From the NCBI GenBank assembly GCA_900472625.1, contig UCIT01000007.1:186001-250000 (forward strand): 64,000 bases of DNA, in the 5' to 3' direction. Position numbers and translations under genes: made by a program. The notes below the pieces were generated by a model that was given only the letters and a program-made list of their open reading frames with translations, was not told the DNA's origin and did not search any database. Source of the stretch: Hyphomicrobiales bacterium. GTDB taxonomy: Bacteria > Pseudomonadota > Alphaproteobacteria > Rhizobiales > Rhizobiaceae. Position 1 is the first letter of the stretch. Each line of letters starts with the position of its first letter. Positions 54,832 to 62,767 of the stretch are shown piece by piece.

Positions 54832-56243
54832 CAGCCCAACAAATCCTCGAATAATCCACTATTTGTTGAATTCACTTGCACAGAAGACGCGAGATCAACG
54901 ATGTCATCGGCGCCGAGCGTGATCGTATCTTTTTCGAGGAACGCTTCGAGGAAGTCTGTCGTGGCTTCCGCGTCGACCGCGTTGCCGTAGGCGCGCAATC
55001 GTCCCACTCGGGCGGCAACCCCATGAGCCAACGGGAGTGTGCCGGGTTCAACTGGCCTCCACTTTCCATCCCGGCAGAAGAGCCAGTCAGCATCTGACCA
55101 GAAGCCGTTAGTCGGGCGGGCTGGTTGGTTATGACCGAAAAGGCCGCGACCCCGAGGTCGTTGTTCCAACTCTTGCGCTCGGCTTCGTTCTCCGCACCTT
55201 CCAGCGTCCGCGCATTGTTCTCCCCGTCCAGCGCTCTCGACGTCGGCCAGCCGGTCAATTGAGCCTGCAGAGACGGGTGGGTTACCGCTGACCTCGGGCC
55301 ACTCTTCATATTGGCCTTCATCGCCTGATACGACTCGAGAGTGTTCCCGATCTCCGTCGAAACAGGGGTTGCCCATCCCGTCAAGTTCGCCTGCCTCGGC
55401 AACTGATCCAACCGCAGCGAGCCGTCCGATCTCGGCTTGATATCGGCTCCCGAATCCTTCCAATCCCTTGTTGTTGTTGTTGTCCATCCAGCCAAAGTGG
55501 TCGCGTCGGCTAGGTTCAGACCAAACCCTTTCGCCTGCCGGACCTCCGGTGTTTCGCCCTTCCCGTTGTTCGTCACCGTCGCCGTTGGCCAACCACTCAG
55601 TTGAGCCGTTGTGGGCAGGGACAAACCACCCGCGTTCAATCTGTCGACGACGGCGAAGTCTCGACCGCTCGTTGCGTCCGAAGATCTCGCCGTCGGCCAT
55701 CCGACCTGAGGAAGATCGTAAATCGTAGGCTGCAAATCTGAGCCGCTGCCGGATGTGCGGCGCGCCGCTGCCCGCAGAGCAGGTATCAACCGTCCCGATG
55801 GCGTAGTCCGCTTCTTCCATGTCAGTGAATACAAGGTCGACCCAACCGAGGCCGTCCTTGCTCGCAACTTGCTCTCCAACAACTCGCTCAGGGCGGCGCT
55901 CTCGGATGTGGTGGAAGAATGCAGGCCATAAATGCCGCTCGTCATCCACCCCGCCTCCTTTGCCTGCCGCGGAGAAAGGTTGGCAGGGGCAGCTTCCGGA
56001 CCATATTGCAGTGTCATCCGAGACACCAGCGCGACGGAGGGCGTAACTCCAAACTGCGATGCCAGCGAAAAAATGAACTTGTCGAAATCCTCTAAGGTCA
56101 TCGGGGTGGATGTCTTCGATGCTACGTCGATCGACAACGCCTTTTGCAATAAGTCCTCGGGCAATGAGGTTTTCAAGCCAAGTCGCTGCATAATCATCGA
56201 TCTCGTTGTAAAGCGCCCAAGGCGTCGTATGGATGAAGGTCAT
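54831..56243 (-). CDS. Phage C5-cytosine DNA methyltransferase
   Basis: A 470-residue Dcm-like enzyme. Motif I is a variant ([18 protein letters not shown]), motif IV contains the nucleophile C87 in [12 protein letters not shown], the motif VI region is VVGEQV, motif VIII-like QRLRFAAY, and motif X is [12 protein letters not shown]. It methylates cytosine in phage or host DNA, perhaps to evade restriction. The target recognition region (about 170-400) is long, repetitive and overlapped by a second open frame. The ATG at 56243 overlaps the polymerase stop by four bases. Confidence 0.85.
   Translation of the reverse strand: MTFIHTTPWALYNEIDDYAATWLENLIARGLIAKGVVDRRSIEDIHPDDLRGFRQVHFFAGIAVWSYALRRAGVSDDTAIWSGSCPCQPFSAAGKGGGVDDERHLWPAFFHHIRERRPERVVGEQVASKDGLGWVDLVFTDMEEADYAIGTVDTCSAGSGAPHIRQRLRFAAYDLRSSSGRMADGEIFGRNERSRLRRRRQIERGWFVPAHNGSTEWLANGDGDEQREGRNTGGPAGERVWSEPSRRDHFGWMDNNNNKGLEGFGSRYQAEIGRLAAVGSVAEAGELDGMGNPCFDGDREHSRVVSGDEGQYEEWPEVSGNPPVSAGSIDRLADVESAGRGEQCADAGRCGERSRAQELEQRPRGRGLFGHNQPARPTNGFWSDADWLFCRDGKWRPVEPGTLPLAHGVAARVGRLRAYGNAVDAEATTDFLEAFLEKDTITLGADDIVDLASSVQVNSTNSGLFEDLLG
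54854..54870. promoter_or_regulatory. Prophage operator-like site 2
   Basis: ATCCAC-TATTT-GTTGAA, 10 of 12 arm positions, 23 bases upstream of the VRR-NUC start and inside the end of the methyltransferase coding region. The left half is identical to that of the site at 59778. Confidence 0.45.
54872..56197 (-). CDS. Second long open frame overlapping the methyltransferase gene
   Basis: A 441-codon frame on the same strand but shifted by one base, wholly inside the methyltransferase gene. Its translation has repeated GW[PA]T-type segments ([33 protein letters not shown]). Its end matches what I recognise from phage database proteins: [20 protein letters not shown] followed by [11 protein letters not shown]. 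The segments [20 protein letters not shown] and ARRTSGSG also look familiar from such proteins. Either both frames are translated, or this frame is conserved only because the enzyme frame is. I cannot decide from one sequence. Confidence 0.4.
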   Translation of the reverse strand: MIMQRLGLKTSLPEDLLQKALSIDVASKTSTPMTLEDFDKFIFSLASQFGVTPSVALVSRMTLQYGPEAAPANLSPRQAKEAGWMTSGIYGLHSSTTSESAALSELLESKLRARTASVGSTLYSLTWKKRTTPSGRLIPALRAAARRTSGSGSDLQPTIYDLPQVGWPTARSSDATSGRDFAVVDRLNAGGLSLPTTAQLSGWPTATVTNNGKGETPEVRQAKGFGLNLADATTLAGWTTTTTRDWKDSGADIKPRSDGSLRLDQLPRQANLTGWATPVSTEIGNTLESYQAMKANMKSGPRSAVTHPSLQAQLTGWPTSRALDGENNARTLEGAENEAERKSWNNDLGVAAFSVITNQPARLTASGQMLTGSSAGMESGGQLNPAHSRWLMGLPPEWDDCAPTATRSTRKPRQTSSKRSSKKIRSRSAPMTSLISRLLCK

Positions 56244-58297
56244 GATGCAATTCTATTCAACTGTTTGTTGATTTGCAAGACACGCTTAACCAAGCGTCGC
56301 ATCGGATTTTTCTTGCCCGGCACCGGCTGGCGAGGCTTCAACCCTATATCCTGCATGATCTCGTAGGTCTTCTGAATATAGCGATCGTAATCCAGATCGT
56401 CAGGCACCGCGTAGTCGTCCGGCAGAATCATTATCGGAGCGCAACCGTCGCTCTCGGACACCTTGAGGCGGTTGCCGGTCTTTTCGTTCGGCTTGCCCTT
56501 CATGATCGGGGCGCCATCCTGGGACCAGTAGTATCGGACAGTCTTGCCAAGGTACTGCCCGTTCCAATCGCCGCCACCCTTCGCCTTGATTACACGAACG
56601 AAGCCGCGGACGTCGCTGTAGCTGCGAATAAAGTCCTCGATCGGCGTGCCGTGCATGATGTAAGCGACGATCGCATCGCCGCACACCGTCATGTTCGGGT
56701 TCTTCTTGAGCTGCTCACGGACGCTGTAGTCGGGCGAGTCCGGATGCCAATGGTTCGCGATCGACCCCTTGCGCTTGACCTTGCCGTTCGGCTTGACCGC
56801 CAGGTAGTAGTTCACGTCGCGACTGTAGACGGCAGAATATTCAGCCCCCTCGAACACGAAGGTGGTCGTCTGCTCCCACCACTCGACAAGCTCCTTGAGC
56901 TTCCCACCGGCCGGACGGTCGCCGATCATCCCTTCATACATGGCGCGCGGCACCTGCAGGACGACACCGTCGGTGTTCGCCGACACGACGCGGATGCCCG
57001 CGAGCTCGCACCGCTCAATGAACATCAGGAGCGTCAACTGGCCGGTCAGCGTGGTAGCGATCATAAGGTGAGGCGCGAACAGAATGCTGTAACGGCTACC
57101 GAGCTTCCCATATGGACCGTTAAGACCAACCTTCAGACCTTCAGAGCGCTGCTTTTGCCCGGCGCGCTTGGCAGCCATGCGCTCTTCTTTGATGCCCGAG
57201 TAAACGACCTGGAAATGAGGACCGATCGCGTGCGGGAAGAGACCGAGCTTGATGATGATCGACGGGTACTGCGAGCCTACGTCGAAGTCGACGAGCTGCC
57301 AATCCTTGTCCGACTTAACGGCTCGAGTCTTCTCGGTGGAATGCAGCCCACCAATGCCCATCTTGTAGACGCTGCCGCCGATCGCGATGTGGAATTTCTT
57401 GAACGGCTCGGGGAACGGCACGGAGCCTGTCGCGGTGACCTCGATGTCCGTCTCACGGATGACCTGCAAGACGTCCTGCATCAGGGGCGTTTTGAAGTCG
57501 ATGAAATCAGGCACTTCGTAACGGAAGGTATAGGCGCCCTTGAACTCGCCCTTTTGGAGACGATCACCGGTCAGCCGCTCGACGCCGACCTTGATCATCC
57601 TCTCGCCCATTTGAGCGTCAGAGAGTGATCGGGCGTCGAAACCGTAGATCTCGCCCATCGACTCGCGCAGTTCGAGAGGCTCTTTGAGCATCGCGCGCAG
57701 TTCGAGGGTCGCGACACAGTCTGAGTTCAGGCAGTAGTCGCTAACTTCATCCATCTGATCGAACGTCAGGATGCTTGCTTCGTGATATGGCAGGTCTTGG
57801 ATGCGCTTGGCATGCATGCGACCGGCCAGGGTCTTCAGGCTGGCGCTGCCGGAAGCGAAGACGTTCTCTGTCTCATCGTCGTCATCGGCACCGGTACCGA
57901 CCGACGGATTGGTGTCGAACAGGTCCTCGATGTCGAAGTAGTTCGGCAACGAGAGATCATATTTGCGCTCAACGTCCCATGGCTTCAGACGGTTTTTGAT
58001 GATGTCGTCAGAGAGGTCCTTCAGGTCGCTGTTGTTCATGCCGCTGAGCGCGGCAACGATCATCATTGAATCATAATCGCGGCTGTTGAAACCGACGGCC
58101 GTGTATTTCATCAGGATCTTGCGAACCCGATTGGGGTCGAAGTCCGAACGCGCGCTGCGCTCATATCCGACGGTGCGGCCGTCCTCAGTCCGGAGGCCGA
58201 TGAAGAAATAATTTCTGTAGCACTCCGTGTCACATGCGGCGACCGGCCGTTCTGTTTTCACACGGAGCTTGCGGGAAAGGCTGCCTGAATTGCTCAT
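56240..58297 (-). CDS. Phage family B DNA polymerase
   Basis: A 685-residue replicative polymerase. The 3'-5' exonuclease domain has ExoI D23/E25 in VAACDTECYRN, ExoII in GFNSRDYDSM and ExoIII in DYCLNSDCVA. Polymerase motif A is DFDVGSQYPSIII (about 337), motif B is KVGLNGPYGKLGS (about 392), and motif C is SANTDGVVLQV (about 440). In motif C the usual DTD core is reduced to NTDG. The start overlaps the upstream PAPS-like gene by four bases. It is the main phage replicase here, and a relative of small phage/plasmid B-family enzymes. Confidence 0.9.
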   Translation of the reverse strand: MSNSGSLSRKLRVKTERPVAACDTECYRNYFFIGLRTEDGRTVGYERSARSDFDPNRVRKILMKYTAVGFNSRDYDSMMIVAALSGMNNSDLKDLSDDIIKNRLKPWDVERKYDLSLPNYFDIEDLFDTNPSVGTGADDDDETENVFASGSASLKTLAGRMHAKRIQDLPYHEASILTFDQMDEVSDYCLNSDCVATLELRAMLKEPLELRESMGEIYGFDARSLSDAQMGERMIKVGVERLTGDRLQKGEFKGAYTFRYEVPDFIDFKTPLMQDVLQVIRETDIEVTATGSVPFPEPFKKFHIAIGGSVYKMGIGGLHSTEKTRAVKSDKDWQLVDFDVGSQYPSIIIKLGLFPHAIGPHFQVVYSGIKEERMAAKRAGQKQRSEGLKVGLNGPYGKLGSRYSILFAPHLMIATTLTGQLTLLMFIERCELAGIRVVSANTDGVVLQVPRAMYEGMIGDRPAGGKLKELVEWWEQTTTFVFEGAEYSAVYSRDVNYYLAVKPNGKVKRKGSIANHWHPDSPDYSVREQLKKNPNMTVCGDAIVAYIMHGTPIEDFIRSYSDVRGFVRVIKAKGGGDWNGQYLGKTVRYYWSQDGAPIMKGKPNEKTGNRLKVSESDGCAPIMILPDDYAVPDDLDYDRYIQKTYEIMQDIGLKPRQPVPGKKNPMRRLVKRVLQINKQLNRIAS
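56256..56272. promoter_or_regulatory. Prophage operator-like site 3
   Basis: TTCAAC-TGTTT-GTTGAT, 11 of 12 arm positions, 12 bases upstream of the methyltransferase start. On the minus strand it contains TCAACAAACAGTTGAA, identical to the 16-base core at 62691-62706. Confidence 0.55.
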
Positions 58298-59160
58298 GAG
58301 CCGCACCAACCTGGCGTGCAGGCATATTCATCCGGCCCGTCTTCATCAAGGATCGAGGGAGGTGGGAGCACCTGCCCCACTGGCGGTTCATAAGTACCGC
58401 GCGCAGAGTTTGCCCATTTGACCACCTCACGGATGCCTAAAGCACCGCCGTGACGGTGTGGGCGAAACAGGGTGCGCGGGTTTCCGTTCCTAGTCCTGCC
58501 GAATTCCCTGTCCATCGCGGTTTCGAGATCTTCGACCTCGCGGATGCTTGCCTCAGACAGAGCTTTCAAATCGCGCTTGTTGGAGTTGATGCAGGGTGAG
58601 CACTCCATCGATCGATGAGGAAGCGGCTCCACCCCCGCTCGCTTGAGGAGTTCATCGCGCTGCTGTTCCCACATGGAGGCCAATGGCGCTAGCATCACCC
58701 GTCCACCGTGGTTCTCACTTTTGGCTAGGAAGAGCGGGAAATCTTTTCGATCATTGCTCTCTTCATGACGCACACCGACCAAGCAGATAGCCGTGCGCTC
58801 AGGATCGTTTTCGGCCAGCCATCGTTGCGCCGGCTCGATCTTCAAGATGAAGGAGCACCACTGATACCGTTGCGTCGGAAACCCTTTTTTAAACCGCGCC
58901 AGTTCGCGAAAGCCGATCGAAGTTGTTCGAGAAGTCCAAAACCCGAGCGTATGCACCCAGGCTTCCATCCGTTCGACACGGTCGCGCCACTCGGGTGCAG
59001 CCCATCCGGTGTCCGAATAGACAACGACCACGTCTGTCAGGAACTGCTCATGTGCCCATTGGATAAGTGCAACGCTATCGTTCCCGTAGCTTGAGAAGAT
59101 CACGAAGCGAGGGCGCGCGCCGAGGACATCAGCTAGAGCAGGGTCATAATGCAAACCCAT
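58294..59160 (-). CDS. Phage PAPS-reductase-like PP-loop protein
   Basis: A 288-residue PP-loop ATPase-fold protein of the PAPS reductase family. The nucleotide loop is SSYGNDS (23-29), followed by VYSDTGWAAPEW. Cysteines occur in YQWCSF, MECSPC and the C-terminal CTPGWC, which may bind an iron-sulfur cluster as in DndC-like proteins. Classic assimilatory sulfate reduction is unlikely in a phage replication operon, so a nucleic-acid or nucleotide modification role is the working idea. It is flanked by the exonuclease and polymerase genes with tiny overlaps. Confidence 0.75.
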   Translation of the reverse strand: MGLHYDPALADVLGARPRFVIFSSYGNDSVALIQWAHEQFLTDVVVVYSDTGWAAPEWRDRVERMEAWVHTLGFWTSRTTSIGFRELARFKKGFPTQRYQWCSFILKIEPAQRWLAENDPERTAICLVGVRHEESNDRKDFPLFLAKSENHGGRVMLAPLASMWEQQRDELLKRAGVEPLPHRSMECSPCINSNKRDLKALSEASIREVEDLETAMDREFGRTRNGNPRTLFRPHRHGGALGIREVVKWANSARGTYEPPVGQVLPPPSILDEDGPDEYACTPGWCGS

Positions 59161-59162
59161 GA

Positions 59163-59771
59163 TCAAAGACCGAAGTCGTCGTCATCAACAACCGGTGCTT
59201 TCGTCGTGGCGGGAGCGGACCCTGCCCCGCGCAATGCCTGCCACATCTTGCTGACGTAACCGATCTGAAAATGGCAATCGTCGAGCGCGTTGTGCGCGGT
59301 ACCGCCCTTGGTGAAGGCACCCGGCTTCTGCACCAGACCTTCCGCCAACTGGACCACGGTTCGGACGTCGCGAACATTCCAGAACATCCACGGCGCTTCT
59401 TTGCCGAGGCACCGGTGATAGGCGTATTCCAGGATCGTGACGTCGAACGTGGGTCCATTGCCCCACACCGCAGCGTCCTTGCCCTTGTTATAGAAACGAC
59501 CGAAGTCGAGCAGCACTTCCTCCAAGGTTTCCTTGGCGCCAGTGAGTTCGAGTTGTGCTGCCTTCTCCTGCTTGAGCCACCAGCGGATCGTATCGCCGTC
59601 GGCAACACCGAAGCGCATGGCGTCGACCATGTCGATCTTGCGGTAGAACTCGGGCCCGATCTCGCCGGTCATAGGATCGAAGAAGCAGGCGCCAATCGAG
59701 ACCACGGGAGAGTTCGGACGTTTGCCGAGGGTCTCAATGTCGACCATCATGTTTCGCAGGGTGGCGTTCAT
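59163..59771 (-). CDS. DEDD 3'-5' exonuclease (DexA/RNase T-like)
   Basis: A 202-residue exonuclease with MVDIETLG (D11/E13), GNGPTFDVTIL, and HNALDDCHFQI for the last histidine and aspartate. It would degrade single-stranded or 3' ends, in the manner of phage DexA. The C-terminus is VVDDDDFGL, an acidic tail shared with other proteins in this operon. Its gene opens the unit leading to the polymerase. A prophage operator-like site lies six bases upstream of the start. Confidence 0.88.
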   Translation of the reverse strand: MNATLRNMMVDIETLGKRPNSPVVSIGACFFDPMTGEIGPEFYRKIDMVDAMRFGVADGDTIRWWLKQEKAAQLELTGAKETLEEVLLDFGRFYNKGKDAAVWGNGPTFDVTILEYAYHRCLGKEAPWMFWNVRDVRTVVQLAEGLVQKPGAFTKGGTAHNALDDCHFQIGYVSKMWQALRGAGSAPATTKAPVVDDDDFGL

Positions 59772-59777
59772 AATCTA

Positions 59778-59794
59778 ATCCACATTTAGTTGAA
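59778..59794. promoter_or_regulatory. Prophage operator-like site 4
   Basis: ATCCAC-ATTTA-GTTGAA, 10 of 12 arm positions, six bases upstream of the exonuclease start at 59771. It overlaps the ribosome-binding region, so a bound repressor could also hinder translation start or lie over a leader. Confidence 0.45.
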
Positions 59795-59835
59795 TAGGCC
59801 TCCGAACACGACGCACGGAGGCCACTGTTCAGAGA

Positions 59836-60606
59836 TTACAAGCCGAGGCCGTCATCATCGTCGTCATCGCTGCTTGTCGACGAGCTGCCGAAATCATCGT
59901 CAGCGTCATCGAAGTCCGATCCTTCTTCATCGAACTCGCTGTCGACGTCGACACGGGTGGCGCCGCCACCGAACGAGTCACCGTCGCGAGCGAACTGAAC
60001 CGCCAGGATGGTGGCGTTGATGCGGTTCGGGATGCTCCGCTCACTATCAGCGTCCTGACCCCAGAATTCGACCTTGACGTTGACAATGCAGCCCGAGTAC
60101 GGAGCGCCTTTGTCGCCCGGCTTGACGTCGGGGAACTTCATCGTGCCGGTCTTGTCATCCTTTTCCTTGCGAGGACCGATGACACGGAACGGTCGATTGG
60201 GGACGTCCTTCTCATCGCCACCCTTCGGACCATAGACAGTCTTCGAGGCGGAGAGGAAATAGGCGTTCTTCATGGGCGCGAACGTCGTGACCTCTTCGTC
60301 ATCACCGTCCTGGATCGGGGTATTCACCCCTTTGATCTTGATGTCATCGGCTTTTTCGGCCCACTTCATCTTCTTTGCGGCTTTCATGGCACCGCGGCTC
60401 TGTTCGAGCACAGCCTTGCCTTCAGCCGAGTCCTTGGGCGGGAATATGAACTTGCCGTTCCAGTTGAACCGGTGGCAGCCCTTCTTCTTACCCTTGTTGG
60501 CAAGTTCGACCTGGGGGAAGTACAATTGGTCATTGTACATGTTCAGGCGTAGGCCTTTGAGCATGACGACGTTAGGGCCGTCCTTCTTCTCTTTGGTTTC
60601 GGTCAT
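59836..60606 (-). CDS. Phage ssDNA-binding protein (Enc34/DUF2815-like)
   Basis: A 256-residue protein of the Enc34_ssb/DUF2815 type. The OB-fold body includes NMYNDQLYFPQVELANKGKK, SGCIVNVKVEFWGQD and LAVQFARDGDSFGGG. A long acidic tail follows (about 215-256, ending DDDDDDGLGL). It would coat single-stranded DNA and recruit partners via the tail. Translation starts at the ATG at 60606. A weak operator-like site lies just upstream. Confidence 0.87.
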   Translation of the reverse strand: MTETKEKKDGPNVVMLKGLRLNMYNDQLYFPQVELANKGKKKGCHRFNWNGKFIFPPKDSAEGKAVLEQSRGAMKAAKKMKWAEKADDIKIKGVNTPIQDGDDEEVTTFAPMKNAYFLSASKTVYGPKGGDEKDVPNRPFRVIGPRKEKDDKTGTMKFPDVKPGDKGAPYSGCIVNVKVEFWGQDADSERSIPNRINATILAVQFARDGDSFGGGATRVDVDSEFDEEGSDFDDADDDFGSSSTSSDDDDDDGLGL

Positions 60607-60612
60607 ATCGTT

Positions 60613-60629
60613 TCCAATCTTCGTTTGAA
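60613..60629. promoter_or_regulatory. Prophage operator-like site 5 (weak)
   Basis: TCCAAT-CTTCG-TTTGAA, 9 of 12 arm positions, six bases upstream of the ssDNA-binding protein start. It also lies across the stop of the upstream DUF2800 frame. It is weaker than the other sites. Confidence 0.35.
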
Positions 60630-61958
60630 TCACTGATCTTCGAAGTCATCTTCGATCGTCTCGTCAGGCTGATCGTCAAAATCATCCTCGACAGCCCGCT
60701 GGTAAGCAGGTGCCGGGTGATCGGCTGGCACGAGTTTGGGTTTCCCCTCCGTGACGTCCACCAGCCTGAGAAGCTGCCCGTACTCGACGGGATGCCCCTT
60801 TTTCTTCCGACCGGGTTTCATGAGCTTATCGATCTCAGTGAACCCGATCAGTTGTTTAGGTTTGAAAGCGCTATCCTTGAGCGCATATTCGACGATCGTT
60901 TCCGACATCAGGTCGTCGGTGAAGAAGCGACGGCCACCGGACGGCTCAATCGCTTTCGATCCTGGATCAGGGTCACCATCGATCGCGGCAGCCAGCGACT
61001 CTTCGTGAAGCTTGGCGAGCCAGGCGCGAATTTGCGCGGCATGCTTCACCAGATAGTAGCGGTGCGCTCGCGGCATCTGTGCCGGCTCGACGAAAGTGGG
61101 ATCACCGTTTGCGATGTCGAGCACAGCAATCCCGAGCATCATGATGTGCCAACGGTTGTAAGCAGCGCAGCCACGCTTCGTTTTGCGGACAGGGCACCAG
61201 CGGCAAGATTTGCTGTTCGGAGCAAATTCAACGTCGCCTCGATCAATGCGATCGTAGACGCGTTTCACTTCATCGCCGAATTCGAGCAGCTCGGCGAAGG
61301 GAAACTCCCAGAACTTCATGCCGCCTGCGCGCGGCTGGTCGATGTTGAGAAGGACGTTATCGACAGGTGGTTTGCCGAGTTCTGACCAGCCGCCTAGTGC
61401 ATAGAGGCGAAGCTGGCGGGTGCCGATGACCGGCACAGGTTCGCCGACACCATTCTTAAAGTCGGACACGCCGAGGGTTCGACGCACGAGCCAGTAAGTA
61501 TCGCAAAATCCATGCTGCCCAGGCAGCCAGTCGTTCAGGCTCACGCGCTCTTCGACAATTGGATTGGGCGTCTTCTCGCGGATCCAGTCGATACCTGGGA
61601 CCAAGCGATCAGCCATGTCGTCGTCGATGACGAAATCGAAACCGTCGTCCGACATCTTCCGACCGACATACTCGTGAGGCTCTTCACCGAAGACAAGGCA
61701 ATTCGATCGGACAGAGTGAAGGACGGTACCTTCGGCCGAAAACGTGGTCGACTCTCGGGTCGGATCAAGGACGACGTCGCTGTAGGCGTTGAGCTGCTGA
61801 TCGAGAATTTCTTCCTCGGTGATCTGCTCGCGCATTTCGTCTTCGAGGTCGGACTCTTTCAACTCGCCACGTTCCAGCATAGCTTCGATGGTGCGGACAG
61901 ATGCAGTGCAGACCATCCAGCGGTCGGCGCCGGATGGACTGAGGCGCGCATGGATCAT
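60630..61958 (-). CDS. DUF2800 Cas4-like nuclease
   Basis: A 442-residue phage protein of DUF2800. It opens with HARLSPSGADRWMVCTASV, the usual N-terminus. The PD-(D/E)XK-like core is in QHGFCDTYWLVRRTLGVSDF with the following KNG, and cysteines CRWCPVRKTKRGC may bind an iron-sulfur cluster as in Cas4. It probably trims DNA ends in recombination with the adjacent ssDNA-binding protein. Its C-terminus is acidic (VEDDFDDQ...EDDFEDQ). The leader upstream is structured (61960-62087). Confidence 0.86.
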   Translation of the reverse strand: MIHARLSPSGADRWMVCTASVRTIEAMLERGELKESDLEDEMREQITEEEILDQQLNAYSDVVLDPTRESTTFSAEGTVLHSVRSNCLVFGEEPHEYVGRKMSDDGFDFVIDDDMADRLVPGIDWIREKTPNPIVEERVSLNDWLPGQHGFCDTYWLVRRTLGVSDFKNGVGEPVPVIGTRQLRLYALGGWSELGKPPVDNVLLNIDQPRAGGMKFWEFPFAELLEFGDEVKRVYDRIDRGDVEFAPNSKSCRWCPVRKTKRGCAAYNRWHIMMLGIAVLDIANGDPTFVEPAQMPRAHRYYLVKHAAQIRAWLAKLHEESLAAAIDGDPDPGSKAIEPSGGRRFFTDDLMSETIVEYALKDSAFKPKQLIGFTEIDKLMKPGRKKKGHPVEYGQLLRLVDVTEGKPKLVPADHPAPAYQRAVEDDFDDQPDETIEDDFEDQ

Positions 61959-61959
61959 G

Positions 61960-62087
61960 GAGGAAATTCCTCAACTATCGGGTTCTTGGAAGGGATGATC
62001 ACCGGCATGGGGGACCGGATCCGCACAGGGACTTGTGGCTGTGCCCACTTGGATCATCCCGTCAAAGAACCCGCTCCCGTAGGAGCG
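61960..62087 (-). ncRNA. Structured leader of DUF2800 gene (three-way-junction candidate)
   Basis: The RNA lies between the 62107 gene and the DUF2800 start. A 21-base outer inverted repeat with two mismatches (62052-62072 with 61980-62000) encloses two hairpins: GCACAG/CTGTGC (62023-62044) and CCGG/CCGG (62002-62018). A separate hairpin CGCTCC/GGAGCG lies at 62072-62087. GAGGAA/TTCCTC (61960-61972) lies over the ribosome site next to the start codon at 61958. It may be an attenuator or translational switch. No known riboswitch family was recognised. Confidence 0.5.
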
Positions 62088-62106
62088 AGCCTTTTTCGAT
62101 CGACGA

Positions 62107-62607
62107 TCAGACGCCGAGACCGTCGTCCTCATCGTCATCGCCAGCCGGTGCCGGATCGGCAACGAACCGGCCGGTGCCGTGACCCTTGTCGACCGCCTTG
62201 GCCTTTTCGAACCAGTTGGTGAGCTTGGTGACGCCCTCGGCGGTGTTGATTTCCGGCAGCTTGGCAACACCGAGACCTTCGAAGGCCTTCTTGAGCGCAG
62301 CCTTACGAGCGACGACCTCGGGGTGCGCGCCGTCCGGATTTGCCTTGTCTTCTTCCTTGGCGAACTCGCCGAGCCATGCCGCAATCGCCTTCTTGAGGTC
62401 ATCCGGAACGGACGTCGCAGCGTCGGCCTTGCCGGCGTCTTCCTTGCCCTTGGCAGCCGCATCTTCCTTCGGCTTGGTCGTGCGCTTCGGCTTCGTTTCG
62501 CTGGCGTCACCGCCGTTTGCAGCGTCCGCAGCCAGCACCTGCTGAAGGAGCAGGCTATTCGCATCGACGGATGCGGTCAGTTTCTCAATTGCAGCTTCGA
62601 GGCTCAT
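62107..62607 (-). CDS. Phage hypothetical protein with acidic Gly-Leu/Val tail
   Basis: A 166-residue protein with a helical N-terminal part (MSLEAAIEKLTASVDANSLL), a lysine/alanine-rich linker, and a helical C-terminal domain. It ends in AGDDDEDDGLGV, matching the tails of the exonuclease and ssDNA-binding protein. A CGGAGA ribosome site precedes the ATG at 62607. No family is recognised. It may be an adaptor of the phage replisome, based only on the shared tail. Confidence 0.65.
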   Translation of the reverse strand: MSLEAAIEKLTASVDANSLLLQQVLAADAANGGDASETKPKRTTKPKEDAAAKGKEDAGKADAATSVPDDLKKAIAAWLGEFAKEEDKANPDGAHPEVVARKAALKKAFEGLGVAKLPEINTAEGVTKLTNWFEKAKAVDKGHGTGRFVADPAPAGDDDEDDGLGV

Positions 62608-62689
62608 TTCGTGGTGTCTCCGTTAGGTCAGGGTGATTTTCAGGCGTCTCGCCTTTGACGGTTCATAAAAAGCATGTTCGTGTTGTACA

Positions 62690-62706
62690 GTCAACAAACA
62701 GTTGAA
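62690..62706. promoter_or_regulatory. Prophage operator-like site 6
   Basis: GTCAAC-AAACA-GTTGAA, 11 of 12 arm positions, in the divergent region between the 62607 gene and the HTH gene at 62768. Its 16-base core TCAACAAACAGTTGAA is identical to that of the site at 56256-56272 on the minus strand. Confidence 0.6.
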
Positions 62707-62767
62707 CATAAAATTTTAGTCAGTTATGGTGACCGCCATTGGAACACCCCCTCGGAGAGCATTTGTT

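Noticed and set aside
56273..57628. A 451-codon plus-strand frame opposite the DNA polymerase
   Set aside because: The polymerase has all exonuclease and polymerase motifs; the opposite frame shows no motif and no start signal.
61970..61986. A seventh copy of the prophage operator motif
   Set aside because: Only the left half TCAAC fits; the right half has two of six matches, so it is left out of the set.
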